Positions 1 to 14,050 of a DNA stretch of 64,000 nt are shown here, piece by piece. Source of the stretch: Channallabes apus (taxonomy: Eukaryota > Chordata > Actinopteri > Siluriformes > Clariidae); the NCBI GenBank assembly GCA_030522415.1, contig CM060118.1, positions 23,229,651 to 23,293,650 on the forward strand. Reading direction: 5' to 3'. How positions within the stretch are numbered: position 1 is the stretch's first letter; every line of letters starts with the position of its first letter. The notes beneath the pieces were generated by a model. That model was not told the DNA's origin, made no database searches, and worked only from the letters and a program-made list of their open reading frames with translations. A program made the translations under genes and the position numbers.

Positions 1-3050
<3,050 letters not shown>

Positions 3051-3268
3051 GGTCTTTCGCTGCTCCCGTCGAGGGGTCACCACAGTGGACCATCCGATCT
3101 GGCCAACAACTTGGCACAGGTCTTACATCAAACGCCCTTCTTGACGCAACCCTCCTATTTTATCCGGGCTTGGGACCAGCATTGCATACAGTGGCTGGAA
3201 ATTGGCCGTTGGGTGGGAATCAAACCTGGGCCTTCTTCATGGTAAGTGAGAGATCTACCACTGAGCCA
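3051..3268 (-). mobile_element. tRNA-headed SINE with a LINE-like 3' tail, decayed
   Basis: Read on the minus strand this begins with a tRNA-like head: an A-box-like tggctcagtggtag and a B-box-like ggtttgattccc. It ends in a tail, gtgacccctcgacgggagc followed by agcgaaag, which closely matches the 3' end of the LINE at 20722-22021. That match is directly visible and fits the known habit of SINEs borrowing the tail their partner LINE recognises. The copy is diverged. A second, more decayed copy lies at 18935-19065. Confidence 0.7.
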
Positions 3269-3304
3269 ATATTATGCAATGTTTTCATTTGTAGTAGAAT
3301 GTTA

Positions 3305-3484
3305 GTGGCAGCGCAGTGGCTTAGTTAGCACTTTAACCTTGCACCTCCAGTGTGATCTTTCACCTCCAGGGTCAGGGTTAAATTCCTGCCTTAGGATCTG
3401 TGTGTTTGGAGTTCTCCTCGTGCTTGGTAGGTTTCCTCTGGGTACTCTGTTTTTCTCCCACAGTACAAAGACATGCAGATTAGG
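3305..3484 (+). mobile_element. tRNA-derived SINE (type A), decayed
   Basis: A diverged copy of the same SINE seen complete at 39997-40361. Shared blocks are the cagtggcttagttagcac A-box-like head, the cacctccag block, the cttggtaggtttcctc block and the ctcccacagtacaaagac block. It stops abruptly at 3484, where a 46-bp foreign segment begins. Confidence 0.65.
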
Positions 3485-3530
3485 CTAACACTCTTGCTGT
3501 TGTATGAGCAGAAATCTTCGCAGACAGAAG
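3485..3530 (-). repeat. 46-bp perfect inverted copy of 5208-5253
   Basis: This segment is the exact reverse complement of 5208-5253, which is part of a decayed Tc1 transposase fragment. It fills the join between two SINEs. It looks like a templated insertion or a small inverted duplication; see findings. Confidence 0.9.
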
Positions 3531-3722
3531 GTTAGGGGTAGCTCAGTGGTTAAGGCATTGGACTACGGTTCGGAAGATCCCAGGTTCAAACCACCACAAC
3601 CACCAAGTTGCCACTGTTGGGCCCTTGAGCAAGGCCCTTAACACTCAACTGCTTAGATGTGTAATGAGATAAGGATGTAAGTCGCTCTGGATAAGCCAAA
3701 TGCCTAAATGTAAATGTAATTG
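3531..3722 (+). mobile_element. tRNA-derived SINE (type B)
   Basis: The head, ggggtagctcagtggttaag with B-box-like ccaggttcaaa, is tRNA-like. The body carries gggcccttgagcaaggccc and the 3' end carries gtaagtcgctctggataagc and taaatgtaaatg. The same body recurs at 23717-23825, and the same tail at 4318-4376. Confidence 0.75.
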
Positions 3723-4024
3723 GTGTTTCCAAATGGCCCATAACGTGTAAAAGAGTGTGTGAATGTTGACCATTTATGGTCACCATTTAGCCTCTACGGT
3801 CCTTAGTTGGACTACAGTGGGTCCTAGATGGATGGATAGAAATGTTTCTATTTTTACGTCATGGACAAGCGTTTATCATGAATAAGCATTTCACTGCATA
3901 TCACACTGTATATGAAATAATTCTGTTCTTTTAAGACCTTTACCACTGAAAAGCCCTAGGGATGGGGATGTTGCTTGTCTTTTGGGGTGGAACTGAGGTG
4001 TTACCAGTCCATGGCTTTTGGGGT
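3723..4024. other. intergenic, nothing recognised
   Basis: No gene or repeat I can name. Confidence 0.5.
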
Positions 4025-4178
4025 CTCTGAGTAGTGGTAAAGTGCTCGCCCTATCATATGGAGATCACAATTCTGATTCCTGGGTGCTGCTGTAGGCCTA
4101 GAGAGAGCTGATTAGCCCCAACAACTTGGCAGCTTGACAACTCCTTTACTTTTAAAGATATAATCTTTTTCTGATTAG

Positions 4179-4217
4179 CCCCCCCCCCCCCCCAAAAAAA
4201 ATAAATAAATAAATAAA
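4179..4217. repeat. poly-C followed by A/AAAT simple sequence
   Basis: Fifteen C residues run straight into an A run and AAAT repeats. It lies within the inserted part of the split SINE. Confidence 0.9.
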
Positions 4218-4317
4218 AAATCCCTCTCCCCAGTTGTTTTGGACTAATGGCACATAGTTATTAACCTAGTTAACACAGTGTAAGTATGTATCCAGTGATG
4301 TAAACTTTACAGCACTT

Positions 4318-4376
4318 TTTGTAAGTCGCTCTGGATAAGAGCGTCTGCCAAATGCCTAATTGTAAATGTAAATTAG
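4318..4376 (+). mobile_element. SINE type B 3' tail fragment
   Basis: It carries gtaagtcgctctggataaga, then gcgtctgccaaatgcc and the taaatg-type tail, without a tRNA head. It matches the tail of the SINE at 3531-3722. Confidence 0.7.
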
Positions 4377-4575
4377 CCAAGTTCTCTTAAAGGGGAGGGA
4401 TGAGAGGTGTTTAGTGCTCTCCCATCTCTGTAGTCAATCAGGGGCGTATGTGAACTCATGCTAATGGAAGGAGTGGATAGTCCTGTTATCCAATTGTGTT
4501 ATGCCGCCCTCAATGGTGAGTGAGCGAGCAGTTCGAAAAAGATGCGGTTTGCTGGTGTCACATGGTTCAGAGGAA

Positions 4576-5164
4576 ACACTATGCTGAAAGAACACCAAAT
4601 GTAAAAGCTTAAACTTGAAATGCACATGAAAAAGGTAGGTATATGGTTATTGTATTTTTGCACAAATGTTTTTGTGGAGTGTTTTGGTATTACAAGTTCT
4701 ATTTATGATCTCACAGGCTCGTTAACTCTTCTGGCCTTGCCAGGTGCGTGAAAGCTGATAAATCATCAGTGGTAGGGTTAACTGCAAGTGACCTTCTCGG
4801 TATTACTCTATTGTGAAGTAGAATATGAAAATCCATATTAGGAGACACAGTGGAAATTCAGTTGTGCCCTAATATTCCTGGAACCCATGCATTCTTAAGG
4901 GGACTATTTAACTGATGTAGAGGTCTTGTCTCAGGGTAAGTTGAGGGATCACATAAAACCACAAGGAGCTGTAATAAAATATCTCAGGTTGATGACTAAA
5001 GCTAAAGTCCTATAAATGTACAAACATTAACAACAGCAGTAACAACAACACTGTAAGTGGCCTCAAAAGCTTGCAACAATGCCAAGATGGTAACTTATCG
5101 ATAAAGTTCATACAGCATATGGAAACTCATGAACCATAACACTCATGTGCTTGTTGAACAACCC
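4576..5164. other. intergenic, nothing recognised
   Basis: AT-rich sequence without a supported gene or repeat. Confidence 0.5.
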
Positions 5165-5460
5165 ACTGAAGTGTTTTTCCTCCCTTGCTTCTATAACAGC
5201 ATCCACTCTTCTGTCTGCGAAGATTTCTGCTCATACAACAGCAAGAGTGTTAGTAAGGGTGGGCACTGATGATTGGCTAGAAGGCTTGACATGCATAATT
5301 CATCCCAAAGTTGCTCACTGGAGTTAAGGTCATGCAGGTCTGTGCAGGCCATTTGGGTTTTTCATCACCAACTGCAAACTGTGTCTTTATGGGTCTTTTG
5401 GGCACATGGTATTGGAATGCTGCATCAAGTGGTTGATGCTGAGCTCCAGTATAAAGAGAA
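5165..5460 (-). pseudogene. Tc1-like transposase C-terminal relic
   Basis: The plus strand reads like the reverse complement of a Tc1 transposase C-terminus. Blocks such as tccactcttctg, gggcactgatg, catcccaaagttgctcactgg and tgtgcaggcc follow the usual order for that region, which encodes the WPAQSPDLNP-type part and the C-terminal helix in intact members. All reading frames are broken and the catalytic region is unrecognisable. No terminal inverted repeats were found. Residues 5208-5253 recur inverted at 3485-3530. Confidence 0.6.
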
Positions 5461-6640
5461 CTTGTTATGCCACAACATACAAAACTTCCTAAAATATGCT
5501 TCTAACTTCATGATAAAAGTTTAGAGAAGGGCAACATATGAATGTAATAGTTGGGTGTTCACATATAGTGTATGTAGAATGGATAATTATGTCTATATCC
5601 GTTATGTATTGCTTCAAGATCAAACTAATGCATGTTGGGATTTTTTTTACCACTGCAAATCAGTGGTATTTACTATAATTTGTTATACATTTACATACAG
5701 TATAACACAAAACATGGTCTTGATCTAATTTGCCAAAGCAACTTTAACATAATTTTTCTCCATTTGTGATTTATTTTTAAAACCCTTGTTATTCAAAGAA
5801 ACCATGCAAAAAATATTATCCAGTCTCTATCAGTTGCAGTATGCAGTGCTTCTTGCTTTATTTGAAAATAAATAAATAAATAAAAATAATGCAAAAGTGT
5901 AGTTACTGTCTCTCATCTCAACCGTTCATATAATTTGGCAAACTATGCTTGCTGAGATTTAGCTTTTAGCCAAAAACAAAAAGCTGAGACTGCAGGTTCA
6001 CCAAAACTGGATAGTTTAAGACAGGAAAAAATACTGCCTGGTATGATGTACAGATGGTAGGGTCAGAATTTGGCACCAACAGCATGACTCATACAGTATA
6101 CTCATGATACAACTTACATTGTATCAACAGTCCAAGCTGGTGGAGGGGGTGTATTGGTGCAGGGAAGGTTTTTTGTTTATGGTGGGGGTGGGGGGGGGCG
6201 GTTACACTCTTGTTCGGTTACAGTGACAGTGTATGGCACATTCTCTTACCAATATGGCACTTGGTGATGCATACATGCCTCAAAATCAATATATTCCATA
6301 ACACAATAACAATATGTGGCATTACCAGCTGCATACTGTATACCTTTTTGTTTACATAGACTTAGTGACCAATACAAAATAAGACTGACCCTTCATTGCT
6401 GTCTGCAGTATAATCGATAATGCCGGCATATATATTTCACAATATGCTTTTTGCTATATTTACTGTAAAGTTTCCTTCGAAAATGAAACTGCATAAATAC
6501 TGCAGTATATACAGAATACATGTTGGTGTACATGTACATAATTTCTGGCCAGTGAAGTTCTCTGACAAACTCTTTTAATGCTTCATCCATCCCTGACAGT
6601 CTTTCACACATACTGTATTTCCTGGCCTTCATTGCATGTG
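5461..6640. other. intergenic, nothing recognised
   Basis: AT-rich with a G-rich run at about 6180-6200. A minus-strand open frame of 79 codons ends near 6393 and may be the last remnant of the transposase relic described next; otherwise nothing is supported. Confidence 0.45.
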
Positions 6641-7060
6641 AAATCTGATCATATACTTTTCCAGCTGAAAAGGTGAGTAAGGTGGAAGGAAATTTGAGAT
6701 CATTCTTGCATGTGCTTTAAACCACTCTTGTGAGGACACAGGCATGGTGAAATGCCACACTATCCCAGATGATGACAAATTACGGCATACAAGACATCCT
6801 GGAGGCTTTGCACTAATTTCAGTACTATCGTAAAATTCTAATCAGTCATGTGGCCTTGCATGATGCCAAATTTGGTTTGCTGGAATATCTGTACAATAGA
6901 TGCTACTGATAAGCATGACAGATTTTGCTGCACCCTCAGTACAACCACTCTCATGGAGAGACCATGAAAGATTGAATGCATTTTGTATCACAGCAATGAC
7001 CAAGAAGAATGGTTCACAGTTTAGTCCACATAGAATGCTGTTGTGAACAGTTTTGGAAAA
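6393..7060 (-). pseudogene. decayed IS630-like DDE transposase
   Basis: On the minus strand near 6780-6660 two adjacent frames read VIIWDSVAFHHACVL and then NFLPPYSPF. In the IS630/Tc1 superfamily the first block holds the second catalytic aspartate (here in WDSVAFHH) and the second block precedes the catalytic glutamate region. The frames are separated by a frameshift, and further frameshifts and stops occur on both sides, so this is a dead copy. The minus-strand frame ending at 6393 continues in the expected direction after FSAGKVYD. A related relic may lie near 32760-32860. The family assignment comes from motif memory, not a search. Confidence 0.45.
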
Positions 7061-8845
7061 GTAAACCCAATATTGATAAAAAAATACTTGTTAGCAATTG
7101 TAAAGAAAAGGGTAATACCAAGCAGTTACTGATTGAATACCACAGCCTATATAAGTACTGATCAATTCACCCATCTTCTAATTACTTCTTTTAGCATGGA
7201 AATACAATGATCAGTCACAACACTACTACACCACTGCAAAGTAAACTAAATATCATTGATTATCAGTTATATACCTGTAAACTGGTGACTGGGTCATGGA
7301 CACCCAAAGCTTATCTATGATTGTGTGTACCAAATGCTAGTAATTCTGTATTTCACACAGAAAAGCTGATGTAGCATAAATTGATAAAAATTAATAAATA
7401 AATCAAAAGTTATCAAAACACAATGCGTCGTGGTCCACTTCATTTGGGCTTAGCAGGCAAAGAGAATAAAGTTGTTAATCCAGTTTGAAAATTCCCTGGA
7501 TGTCTGACTAGGCATCCATGGAATGCACTAGAAAAACAAATAAATCCATGAAGGCTGCACCCCACAACCCCCAGAGGCCTTGTGAAGTCAAACCTCAAAG
7601 GGCCAGAGGTGCCCTGGTGGCTCAATATTTTTCCTTAATGTTATAGCTGATCGGTGTAGCACAAAGCATGTCACAAAGCAAAAGTCAAACTAATGTCATA
7701 AACATGACAATGTGTTAATGTTCTTTAGTAGCCTTACAGATACCAACAGGACACTTTTGGGACATGGGGGTCTATAGTAATACCTACAGGAGATTCACAC
7801 CATGAAAGAAAAATATTCAGGAAGTATGTGATGTAATCGTGTCAACATGGACCAGAATCTCATAGAAATGTTTCCAACATATTGTGAAATCCATGCCATG
7901 AGAAACTGAAGATATTTTGAGAGCCTATCTAATATTAGAATAGTGTTCACCGAATGTGTATGTTGGAAACCAAATGTGAATTATTGACTGGCTTTGTTAC
8001 ACTTAAAATTTTTATTAGATAAAAAGGTGGAACATTCTTATAAAGCATGCTTTTTTTTTAGACGATGAAGTATTACTAAACACATTTCTGGTGCTCTTCC
8101 AGGTTAGACAAGGATGCATTTAATGCTATAGTATTAAAGTATTATTTTTACTCTCCTTACAAATCTCACCCCAAGAAAAAAAAAAAAAATCTCCTCCCAC
8201 AGTATTTGTAAGAGTTTTACATTTTCTTATTTGTAGCTTAATGTTTTGGCGGAAAGCAATGATCCACTGAAATTCTCATGTGAATAAAACATGCATTACA
8301 AGCATCGAGCCCATTTAACTGAAAAATAGGTAGTACATTCTTTATTGTGACCAATCACTTTTAGTTGAAATCACTTCTCACTCCCTGGGCTGCCGTGTTT
8401 TGTACTAAAAGTATTGAAGAAAACTATAATGAAGCTCTGACAAAGCTTTTCCCATCAAACAGCAGTAAAAAAAATGTAAGCTTTTGGAAATTAATTAGAG
8501 AAAGGCTACAAACGCTTACATAAATCAATTACAATGGTTGATTTTAAATTCAGGTATTTAATGTCTTTTAAAGCAACACTCTTGGATCTATAGCACAAGA
8601 TCCTGTAACCAACAACAAATTAATCTGACTATAACATCACTTTTCTAGCTGCGTGCATGATGTACACATGCTTCAGACAAAATCTAAACAAAAGCTTTAG
8701 CTATTGCATATTGGCCAGTATTGGACTTGCATTAAGCATCATTAATAAAACAACCAGCTATGTACTGGATTGACATTTAAAGCAGAACAACCGACTCAGA
8801 ACCACCGTTACTGTGCTTCAAGGATACATCACCTTTACAGACTAT
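7061..8845. other. intergenic, nothing recognised
   Basis: AT-rich sequence with no supported gene, RNA or named repeat. Short open frames here look random. Confidence 0.5.
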
Positions 8846-9340
8846 TGTTAAGCCCCGTCTAGGGTGAAGGCGCAACATGAAAGAGTACAAGGACGCCGAG
8901 GAGTTTAAAGGCAAATAAGCAATAATTTAATAGAAAAACAATGATTTTTACAAATGGAAGTGGGGGAATTGACTTCAGGAGCCGACCAGGCCAAAATAAA
9001 CAATAAGCAACTAATACTGAACCCTCTAAATTCCCTATTTACAAAAGAAAAGGAAAGGAAATACAATAAAACTTCCCTAACTCCCTGTACATAAAACAAT
9101 CAACAAATGGTTTGAACAAAAATGGCGTCAGTCTCCCTACCTCCCCAAGATTACAATATTTACAATCAGAAACCTATTCCAAAAAGGGCAATCCAAAACT
9201 CAAAGTCAAACAGGCCGTAGTCAAAGTTACAAATAATTGGCAAAAAAACAAACAGGTAACAATCTCACACTATAACACTCAAAACGAACCCACACAAAAT
9301 CTCAGTCTTACTAACACAACACAGAGCAATAACACAGCAA
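8846..9340. repeat. unnamed LTR-like repeat, copy 1
   Basis: It begins tgttaagccccgtctaggg. It shares an ordered series of blocks (gtctaggg, gaccaggccaaaataa-type, ccctaactccct-type, aaactcaaagtcaaac-type) with 38168-38535 plus 39256-39550. The TGTTA start and the pattern of dispersed homology suggest an LTR or an LTR-like nonautonomous element, but I cannot place the other end because a SINE abuts it. Confidence 0.4.
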
Positions 9341-9344
9341 ATGA

Positions 9345-9551
9345 GCGTGTACACACACACAACGGGCAATTTGGGAATGCCAATTAGCCTAACCTGCATA
9401 TCTTTAGACTGTGGGAGGAAACCCACCAAGCACGGGGAGAACATGCAAACTCCATGCACACAGAGACGGGAATCGAGCCTGGCCGGGGAATCGAACCCAG
9501 ACCCTGGAGGTGCAAGGCGACAGTGCTAACCACTACACCACCGTGCCGCCT
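9345..9551 (-). mobile_element. tRNA-derived SINE (type A), partial
   Basis: The reverse complement starts with the head ggcggcacggtggtgtagtg, then ggttagcactgtcgc, a B-box-like ggttcgattcccc, and the cacagtctaaag block. It is shorter than the complete copy at 39997-40361 because the 3' tail is missing. Possible short target duplication aatgag on both sides. Confidence 0.8.
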
Positions 9552-10154
9552 AATGAGATTATACAAAGCTTAATTTAGTACGTTTTAAAAAACAATAAAT
9601 CAATCAATCAGTTAAATTACTATTTGTATACAATTGATATGCATTGGAACAGATTTTAACAATTAATAATTTATTTATACTAATTTTTAAAAGAATACAA
9701 ATAGTAAGCATTGTACAGATTGCTGCTAAGTTCACTCAGGTCCTGCCTATTTGCTTTAGCGTTGTCTTCAGGTGGGTGTGTATATTTTATATGGACACTG
9801 GTTGACTCACAAAGCAAAGATGAAGTCATGCGTTCTGCATTCAGCTTATCCAGCATGCACCAGCTGACTCTTTGACCTGAGTAGCTATATCCCTAGATAA
9901 AATACTTATAGAGGTCCTCTTCAAGTGTTGATTTGACAAGGGTTCTTGGCCTTTTGAAAGGGATCTACTTGAAACCCTTTCTAATATGGAAATATTTTTT
10001 GTAGGGTTCTTCAGAGCTGCAAATGTGTAGTTGTTTTCATCAGCTTGTGCATTATGTGAAGCAAGTGCTTTATTGTTGCCCCTGGCTTTGCAATGTTCCA
10101 CTGTGGATTATATGCTTCACTCAATTCTGTCCTGGTCTGACCATCTGTCACACA
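9552..10154. other. intergenic, nothing recognised
   Basis: An 86-codon minus-strand open frame (9841-10101) has no recognisable domain. It is probably part of an uncharacterised repeat. Confidence 0.45.
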
Positions 10155-10156
10155 TA

Positions 10157-11414
10157 CAGGTCCTTCTCAAAAAATTTGCATATTGTGATAAAGTTCACAA
10201 TGTGTTTCATGTACTGATAAACATTAGACTTTCATATATTTTAGATTCATTACACACAACTGAAGTAGTTCAAGCCTTTTATTGTTTTAATATTGATGAT
10301 TGTGGCATACAGCTCATGAAAACCCAAGCTCTCAAAAAAAAAAACCCAAACCCCATCTCAAAAAATTAGCATATCATGAAAAGGTTCTCTAAACGAGCTA
10401 TTAACCTAATCATCTGAATCAACTAATTAACTCTAAACACCTGCAAAAGATTCCTGAGGCTTTTAAAAACTCCCAGCCTGGTTCATTACTCAAAACCGCA
10501 ATCATGGGTAAGACTGCCGACATGACTGCTGCCCAGAAGGCCATTATTGACACCCTCAAGCAAGAGGGTAAGACACAGAAAGAAATTTCTGAACGAATAG
10601 GCTGTTCCCAGAGTGCTGTATCAAGTCACCTCAGTGGGAAGTCTGCGGGAAGGAAAAAGTGTGGCAGAAAATGCTGCACAACGAGAAGAGGTGACCGGGC
10701 CCTGAGGAAGATTCCAGACCTTGTGGGACCTGCGGAAGCAGTGGACTGAGTCTGGAGTAGAAACGTCCAGAGCCACCGTGTACAGGCGTGTGCAGGAAAT
10801 GGGCTACAGGTTGCAAATTTTGCATGTCATTCGGAAATCAAGGTGCCAGAGTCTGGAGGAAGACTGGGGAGAGGGAAATGCCAAAATGCCTGAAGTCCAG
10901 TGTCACGTACCCACAGTCAGTGATGGTCTGGGGTGCCATGTCAGCTGCTGGTGTTGGTCCACTGTGTTTTATCAAGGGCAGGGTCAATGCAGCTAGCTAT
11001 CAGGAGATTTTGGAGCACTTCATGCTTCCATCTGCTGAAAAGCTTTATGGAGATGAAGATTTCATTTTTCAGCACGACCTGGCACCTGCTCATAGTGCCA
11101 AAAGCACTGGTAAATGGTTTACTGACCATGGTATTACTGTGCTCAATTGGCCTGCCAACTCTCCTGACCTGAAATGGCACCAGTAAGCCATTTACCAGTG
11201 GTTTTGGCATTCATGATATGCTAATTTTTTGAGATAGGGATTTTGGGTTTTCATGAGCTGTATGCCACAATCATCAATATTAAAACAATAAAAGGCTTGA
11301 ACTACTTCAGTTTGTGTGTAATGAATCTAAAATATATGAAATTCTAATGTTTATCAGTACATCACAGAAAATAATGAACTTTATCAAAATATGCTAATTT
11401 TTTGAGAAGGACCC

Positions 11415-11415
<1 letters not shown>
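10157..11415 (+). mobile_element. Tc1-like transposon, internally deleted, flanked by TA
   Basis: The element is bounded by TA dinucleotides (10155-10156 and 11416-11417). It has long terminal inverted repeats of about 200 bp: the left runs from caggtccttctcaaaa and the right is its imperfect reverse complement ending gagaaggacccg. Between them lies one decayed transposase gene. The element is shorter than the roughly 1.6 kb usual for Tc1. It lost an internal block and its 3' coding end, where about 30 bp of its own sequence appears inverted (11176-11207 against 11094-11124). The right end abuts a TA microsatellite. Confidence 0.92.
10504..11186 (+). pseudogene. Tc1 transposase, deleted
   Basis: The reading starts at the ATG beginning MGKTADMTAAQKA, which lies about 130 bp inside the left repeat. 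It reads through a helix-turn-helix (KTQKEISERIGCSQSAVSSH, about residues 20-40). It then shifts frame and jumps over the part that should carry the first catalytic aspartate: near 10816 the text passes from the N-terminal domain into the FCMSFGNQGARVW region. The second catalytic aspartate is present in FQHDLAPAHS. The reading ends just after NSPDLK, so the NPIE glutamate and C-terminus are gone. With two of three catalytic residues lost and frames broken it cannot make a working transposase. Confidence 0.85.

Positions 11416-11448
<33 letters not shown>
11416..11448. repeat. (TA)n microsatellite
   Basis: Pure TA run directly at the right end of the Tc1 element. It probably grew from the TA target site. 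Confidence 0.95.
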
Positions 11449-11457
<9 letters not shown>

Positions 11458-11475
11458 TTTTTTTTTTTTTTGTTT

Positions 11476-11718
11476 TCAGAGCCCCGTCCGTTCTTGCGTA
11501 GACGGCGGAGCTCTGTTTATTTTGTGCTTTCAATTTTATTTCCTTTTTAGTTTACTAATTAATAATCCCATGGTATCTCCAAACGGGGAGGTCCTCCCGT
11601 GTGTGTCATAAGCACTCTCACATCCTCCTACAGTATTTCATTGACTCCCTCTGAAGCCAGCATCAGGGCTCTTATAAATATTACATCTCATGGTGCGGCT
11701 CTCCAATCCGTAGCACGT
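11476..11718 (+). repeat. unnamed dispersed repeat, copy 1
   Basis: This stretch is the reverse complement (diverged) of 42812-43048. Shared blocks include gggctct near one end, taattaataatccca, cggggaggtc-type, tcataagcactctcac-type, gactcc-type and tattacatctcatggtg. I do not recognise the family. Confidence 0.6.
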
Positions 11719-12127
11719 ACAGTATGTGCATCAAAACATTGATTTTTCAATAATTTAACCAGCCCTAATATAATGATTTAATATATAAATGAGTAAGATG
11801 AGGTTCTCCAGGGTATATAATATATTGCAGTGCAATACTCCTCCATCATAGCACAAAATCCTGTAAACAAACAGCAAATTAATCTGCTTATAACACGGCA
11901 CATCTATCACGACTATGTGTACAATACATATACACACCTTTAACACAAAACCTTTATTTCCTTAGAAGCATTATTAAAGATATGTCATTTGAATGAGAAT
12001 TGATGACTTTATGAACACGTGCATCTTGAAATATTCCTCTACAGAAGCAGCAACTGAGCTAACGTCACAAGATTAATATAAACATGTAAAGATGGCTTTT
12101 CTTTCTGAAAATAGTAAAACCTGAGAG
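11719..12127. other. intergenic, nothing recognised
   Basis: No supported feature. Confidence 0.5.
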
Positions 12128-12345
12128 AGGCATGATGGCTTAGTGGTTGGCACTGTCGTATTGCACCTCCAGGGTCCAAGTTTGAATCCCGGCCAGGCTT
12201 GATTCCCTCCTCTGTATGCATGGAGGCTGCATGTTCTTCCCATGCTTGGGTTTCCTCTGGGCACTCCGGTTTCATCTGAACCAAAAGAAATGCTGATTAG
12301 GCTAATAATTAGTCTAAGATAATTTGTGAGTGTGTATGTACAGTA
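12128..12345 (+). mobile_element. tRNA-derived SINE (type A), 5' half
   Basis: The head is catgatggcttagtggttgg, then cactgtcg, cacctccagggtcc and a B-box relic gtttgaatcccgg. It then follows the type A body, including catgttcttcccatgcttgg and actccggtttcatc. The tail is missing or diverged. Confidence 0.75.
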
Positions 12346-13404
12346 GAAGCCACGTAAGACAGCCTCTCCCAGCCTTTCCCATGCAGTTCACAGTCAGATC
12401 CAAGCTGAATAGCTGAACTTCTTCTATTCCCAGGAAGGTGTGTCTAGATTTAACAGAAAACACGCCCATTTATTCATTTGCAGGGTGCCACCATTAGATG
12501 GCGCTTTGTTCTCAAGAACGCATTAACACGTAAAAGAATACAAAGAGCAAGGATCGTGACCAGCCAATATACTGTAAACAAATTATGCATTAGTTACAGG
12601 TATGTCACAACGAGTGGAGTTTTAATTAGCCAAGTCAAAAGAACAAGAATAAAACCCTATCTTTTAATTTCACGATAAACCTTGTAAGAATGTTATAAAA
12701 TTAAGAACTGCAGTGAAAGAAATTATTGGATAAGTGCTGTGAAAACACTCAGTCACTCTCACTCACCGTCTATACCGCTTTATCCTGCTGTGAAAACAAT
12801 TCTAAAAAAATATGGAGACTACAAAATACAAATTTGTATTATTAGTTGTCCTGATAAATGAACCCAGTAAACCTAGACACAAACCGGTTACTCTAACTGC
12901 TACACCACAGACAGGGTTGCAGTTTTTCTTTTTTACCTCACCAATGCCCATGAAGAATACGAAATTTACAAAAGAAAGACAGCCACAAGTGTGAATATCC
13001 ATCTCTTTCTCCACAGGTGTGACTTTGCATAGTGTTAATATGCGTCGCTATACATTAACACACCATGTTATGTTGTAACACTCTTAATTACTCATGCCAG
13101 CTCATAAGTATGACATTAGCTCATACTTAGCTGAATTATTTATTTATGTAAAACATGCTGGTACACAATTATTATGCATGAAAGGTCTAACCATTAAAGC
13201 ATAGCTAGTGACTGTAAGAACTGCAGTTAACTGAAGCAGTCACTGCTCGCCCTGGTCGGACTATACGGTATTGCATCCAGCTTAATAGAACAGCGTAACA
13301 TCATTTATCAATCATTTACGTCATAATCACAGGGGGATCACGTTCCGGTCATGTATCAGGACCAGGCGGCTGTTTGAAAAGGCTACTACAGTATGTGAGC
13401 ATGT
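12346..13404. other. intergenic with a small SINE tail scrap
   Basis: A short type A SINE tail relic, accgtctataccgctttatc, lies near 12766-12788. Nothing else is supported. Confidence 0.5.
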
Positions 13405-13525
13405 GTGGCCAGTGATAGATTGGGATACTGTTGAGGTTGTACCCTGCCTTGTGCCCTAGGTTTCCTCGGCTAGGGTCCAGGCCCCCCGTGACCCTGTATA
13501 CCAGATTAAGCGCTATAGACGATGA
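13405..13525 (+). mobile_element. SINE type A 3' tail fragment
   Basis: The blocks ccctgccttgtgcccta, tagggtccaggccccc and gaccctgtataccaga correspond to the tail of the complete SINE at 39997-40361. No head is present. Confidence 0.65.
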
Positions 13526-13666
13526 GTTAATAAAATCTGAGATTTTGTGCAGAATAATATTTCAGTAGGTCATATTGATAAAGGAATGACCAATCAGGCC
13601 AAACAGCTCTCTTTAGTCCCCACGGCTGCGGGAGGCTACAGCATCACCTGGGAAAGTAGCCATCTC

Positions 13667-14050
13667 TGTCAAGATGGACTAACCTGAGGTGACCAGAAGA
13701 CGTAGCTTTAGCGGTTAGCCCAATGTAGCGTGGAGGATAAACCCAAACGCGGAAAGAAGCGAGCAGGCAGGATAACCACGCGATTTAGTTTAAGGACTCT
13801 CACAAAAACGGAGCAAGGGAAAAACACAAATTTAACCCGCGTCCTAAAAATACACACACAATAGCAAAGACAAAACGGAACCAACATGTGAGTACTCACG
13901 GTTTGCTGAAACGACAGCTGGAGCTGACATGGGCCGAACTCAATGACTGAGCGGTAAGCCATCGTTTGTTTACCTCTTTTATACTTCCTGGTTTTGCGCC
14001 CGTCTTACTTCCGGGTCCTAGTGCCGGGCGCAGATTGAGTGTGTATGACA
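13667..14050 (-). repeat. 3' LTR of the chromovirus
   Basis: It runs TG...CA in the usual way and appears identical to 18444-18827. It contains an 84-codon minus-strand open frame that is duplicated in the other LTR and is not a gene. Confidence 0.97.

Larger units (their letters stand above)
4025..4575 (+). mobile_element. tRNA-derived SINE (type C), split by inserted sequence
   Basis: The left part, about 4025-4138, has a tRNA-like head (gagtagtggtaaagtgctcg, then a ctgattcctgg B-box relic). The right part, about 4380-4575, continues with ggggagggatgagaggtg and tctgtagtcaatcagg, blocks I recall from one fish SINE body. Between them lie a 15-C run at 4179-4193, an AAAT run and a type B SINE tail. 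Boundaries are approximate and the family identity is from memory. Confidence 0.5.
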
